From Betaproteobacteria bacterium (GTDB lineage Bacteria > Pseudomonadota > Gammaproteobacteria > Burkholderiales > Burkholderiaceae): 15,722 nt of DNA. Both the position numbers and the translations under genes were made by a program. The notes under the pieces were generated by a model. It made no database searches and was not told where the DNA came from. It saw only the letters and a program-made list of their open reading frames with translations. How positions within the stretch are numbered: the stretch's first letter is position 1; every line of letters starts with the position of its first letter. The DNA lies in NCBI GenBank assembly GCA_947468785.1, contig CANIMS010000012.1, positions 1-15,722 on the forward strand, read 5' to 3'. This document shows positions 14,551 through 15,722 of the stretch, one piece after another.

Positions 14551-15051
14551 TTAACTTGGATTGCTCAGTAGAAGAATTGGAATGATCTGCGGCCATAACA
14601 GCTCAATAATGCCAGCAAAGGCAAGAAATGGTCCAAAAGGAAATGCACTACGAGAATGTTGTTGGTGCCATTTGAGGTAGATTAGTCCTCCTACGATTCC
14701 GCTGATTGAGGCTATCAGTAAAATACCAGGTAGCGCTGCTAAACCCAACCAGGCTCCAAGGGCGGCCAAAAGCTTGGCATCTCCCATCCCTATCCCATTT
14801 TGTTTTTTGATGGAACGGTAGATCAGGTTTAAAAGCCAGAGTGCTCCATACCCCACCAATGCTCCGCTCATTGAATCTTCTAGATTAACAAAACGTGATG
14901 CTGAAAAGCTGTTGAAACCTAAGCCTGAAATGATGAGTGGCAGGGTAAAAGCATCAGGCAGTCTAAAGGTGCGGAAATCGACATAGCTTAGATAAACCAA
15001 GATCAGAATCAGCGCAATGCGGATGAAATCGATGTTAATAGAAACATTCAT
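14551..15051 (-). CDS. pilD: Prepilin peptidase PilD, catalytic A24 domain only
   Basis: Inner-membrane aspartic peptidase that cleaves type IV prepilin leader peptides. The 166-residue protein has about six hydrophobic segments. Both catalytic aspartates are in place: D25 in SYVDFRTFRLPD and D91 in the GMGDAKL signature. Usual PilD proteins are about 270-290 residues, with an N-terminal domain carrying a CxxC zinc motif and linked to N-methylation of the mature pilin. That domain is absent here, and it cannot lie upstream because the ATG overlaps the pilC stop by one base (TAATG). This is therefore a genuinely short, peptidase-only form or the remainder of a deleted one. Translation is probably coupled to pilC. 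Activity is likely since the catalytic residues are intact; methylation would need another protein. Confidence 0.88.
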   Translation of the reverse strand: MNVSINIDFIRIALILILVYLSYVDFRTFRLPDAFTLPLIISGLGFNSFSASRFVNLEDSMSGALVGYGALWLLNLIYRSIKKQNGIGMGDAKLLAALGAWLGLAALPGILLIASISGIVGGLIYLKWHQQHSRSAFPFGPFLAFAGIIELLWPQIIPILLLSNPS

Positions 15052-15722
15052 TACACAATCTGTCCAAGATTAAAGATGGGAAGGTACAAGATAATGACAA
15101 GGCTACCAATAATTATCCCCACAATCATAATTAAAAGGGGTTCTAGGGTTTGACTGAGAGAATTCAGCCGATTGCTGAGCTCTCCCCCTAGAGTGTTTGC
15201 GCGTTTACGCAACATCTCAGGTAAGGAGCCGCTTTCAGAAGCAATATTCAGTAATTGCAGTGTTTCAATATCAAATAAAACATGGGCTGGATCCGTTCGC
15301 CGCAAAGCTTCACCCAAAGGCCATCCTCGTGTGAGCTGCTTGAATACCTCTGCGCTGTAATCATGACTAAGCCAATGATTTGAGGATTGGGCAGTAACCC
15401 GTAATGCATCTGGCAAAGATAGCCCAGAGCTAATGAGATGACCCAGAGTTCTGCACCAATACGTCAATGTAGATAGCCTTAATAATTGCCCAAGAATGGG
15501 AAGGCAAAAGCTGAGTCGATCACACTTCTTTTGAATGGAAGTTGATCTCCTCCAGCACAACAGAAAGAGGCTAGTCAGGCTTAGTATTCCCAGACCAATT
15601 CCTAGGTAAAAGTTCTGGAGGAATGAAGAGACTTTTATGAGAAAGAGGGTTGGAGCAGGGAGATCTGCTTGGAAGTGACTAAATACTTCTTTAAAAACAG
15701 GTACCACCCAAATCATCATTAC
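15051..15722 (-). CDS. pilC: Type IV pilus inner-membrane protein PilC (T2SSF/GspF family), C-terminal part
   Basis: Inner-membrane platform protein of the type IV pilus machine, which couples the assembly ATPases to pilin insertion. About 223 codons are present and the reading frame runs off the window edge, so the N-terminal part lies outside; the ATG codons near the edge are internal. The visible part has the VVPVFKEVFSHFQADLPAPT motif typical before the second GspF domain, a transmembrane segment (GIGLGILSLTSLFLLCW), the cytoplasmic T2SSF domain with SSGLSLPDALRVTA and SGSLPEMLRKRA, and a final membrane segment ending LYLPIFNLGQIV. The stop overlaps the pilD start by one base. The gene is intact as far as seen. 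Confidence 0.93.
   Translation of the reverse strand, partial: VMMIWVVPVFKEVFSHFQADLPAPTLFLIKVSSFLQNFYLGIGLGILSLTSLFLLCWRRSTSIQKKCDRLSFCLPILGQLLRLSTLTYWCRTLGHLISSGLSLPDALRVTAQSSNHWLSHDYSAEVFKQLTRGWPLGEALRRTDPAHVLFDIETLQLLNIASESGSLPEMLRKRANTLGGELSNRLNSLSQTLEPLLIMIVGIIIGSLVIILYLPIFNLGQIV

Noticed and set aside
14540..14596. Longer coaE start at 14596
   Set aside because: It adds a polar extension not expected for CoaE and a 46-base overlap with pilD; the internal ATG at 14539 directly precedes the P-loop segment.

Overview
The window looks like chromosomal DNA of a Betaproteobacterium of order Burkholderiales, most like the small-genome freshwater genus Polynucleobacter. This rests on the gene order (ftsZ, peroxiredoxin, lpxC, dciA, secA, argJ, DUF815 ATPase, mutT, zapD, coaE, pilD, pilC), the FtsZ C-terminal peptide and the moderate GC content judged by eye. 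Taxonomy is inferred from the sequence, not tested by a search. No rRNA, tRNA, CRISPR array, insertion sequence or phage gene was seen, and coding density is very high.

Layout. 1-2895 (+) holds the end of the division/envelope block: ftsZ, a Prx5-type peroxiredoxin preceded by a strong hairpin, and lpxC. 2910-3413 (-) is dciA (DUF721), convergent with lpxC and divergent from secA (3466-6225, +). secA ends in a clear intrinsic terminator (6251-6276). 6277-10598 (+) is a self-contained accessory operon: a 16-cysteine polyferredoxin, a tungsten-type aldehyde oxidoreductase (AOR) catalytic subunit, an FAD/NAD oxidoreductase, a MoaD/ThiS-like sulfur carrier ending in GG, and an unrecognised 98-residue protein ending in GGG. 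An intrinsic terminator spans the last stop codon. 10613-13149 (+) is argJ, a DUF815 P-loop ATPase and mutT. 13146-15722 (-) is a converging operon transcribed pilC (cut by the window edge), pilD, coaE, zapD.

How the genes work together. Most genes are housekeeping: FtsZ with its bundling partner ZapD (division), LpxC (first committed step of lipid A), SecA (export), DciA (replicative helicase loading), ArgJ (arginine), CoaE (coenzyme A), MutT (nucleotide sanitation), and PilC/PilD (type IV pili). The exception is the AOR operon. Its order matches the three-subunit NAD(H)-linked AOR type described from Aromatoleum aromaticum (AorA Fe-S, AorB tungsten, AorC FAD). It would interconvert aldehydes and carboxylic acids and pass electrons through AorA to AorC and NAD+. 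The linked MoaD-like protein suggests dedicated cofactor supply.

The most interesting items are the AOR cassette between two terminators inside an otherwise conserved housekeeping block, its glycine-tailed unknown protein, the structured leader and palindrome ahead of it, a prepilin peptidase reduced to its catalytic domain, and the large hairpin between ftsZ and the peroxiredoxin gene.
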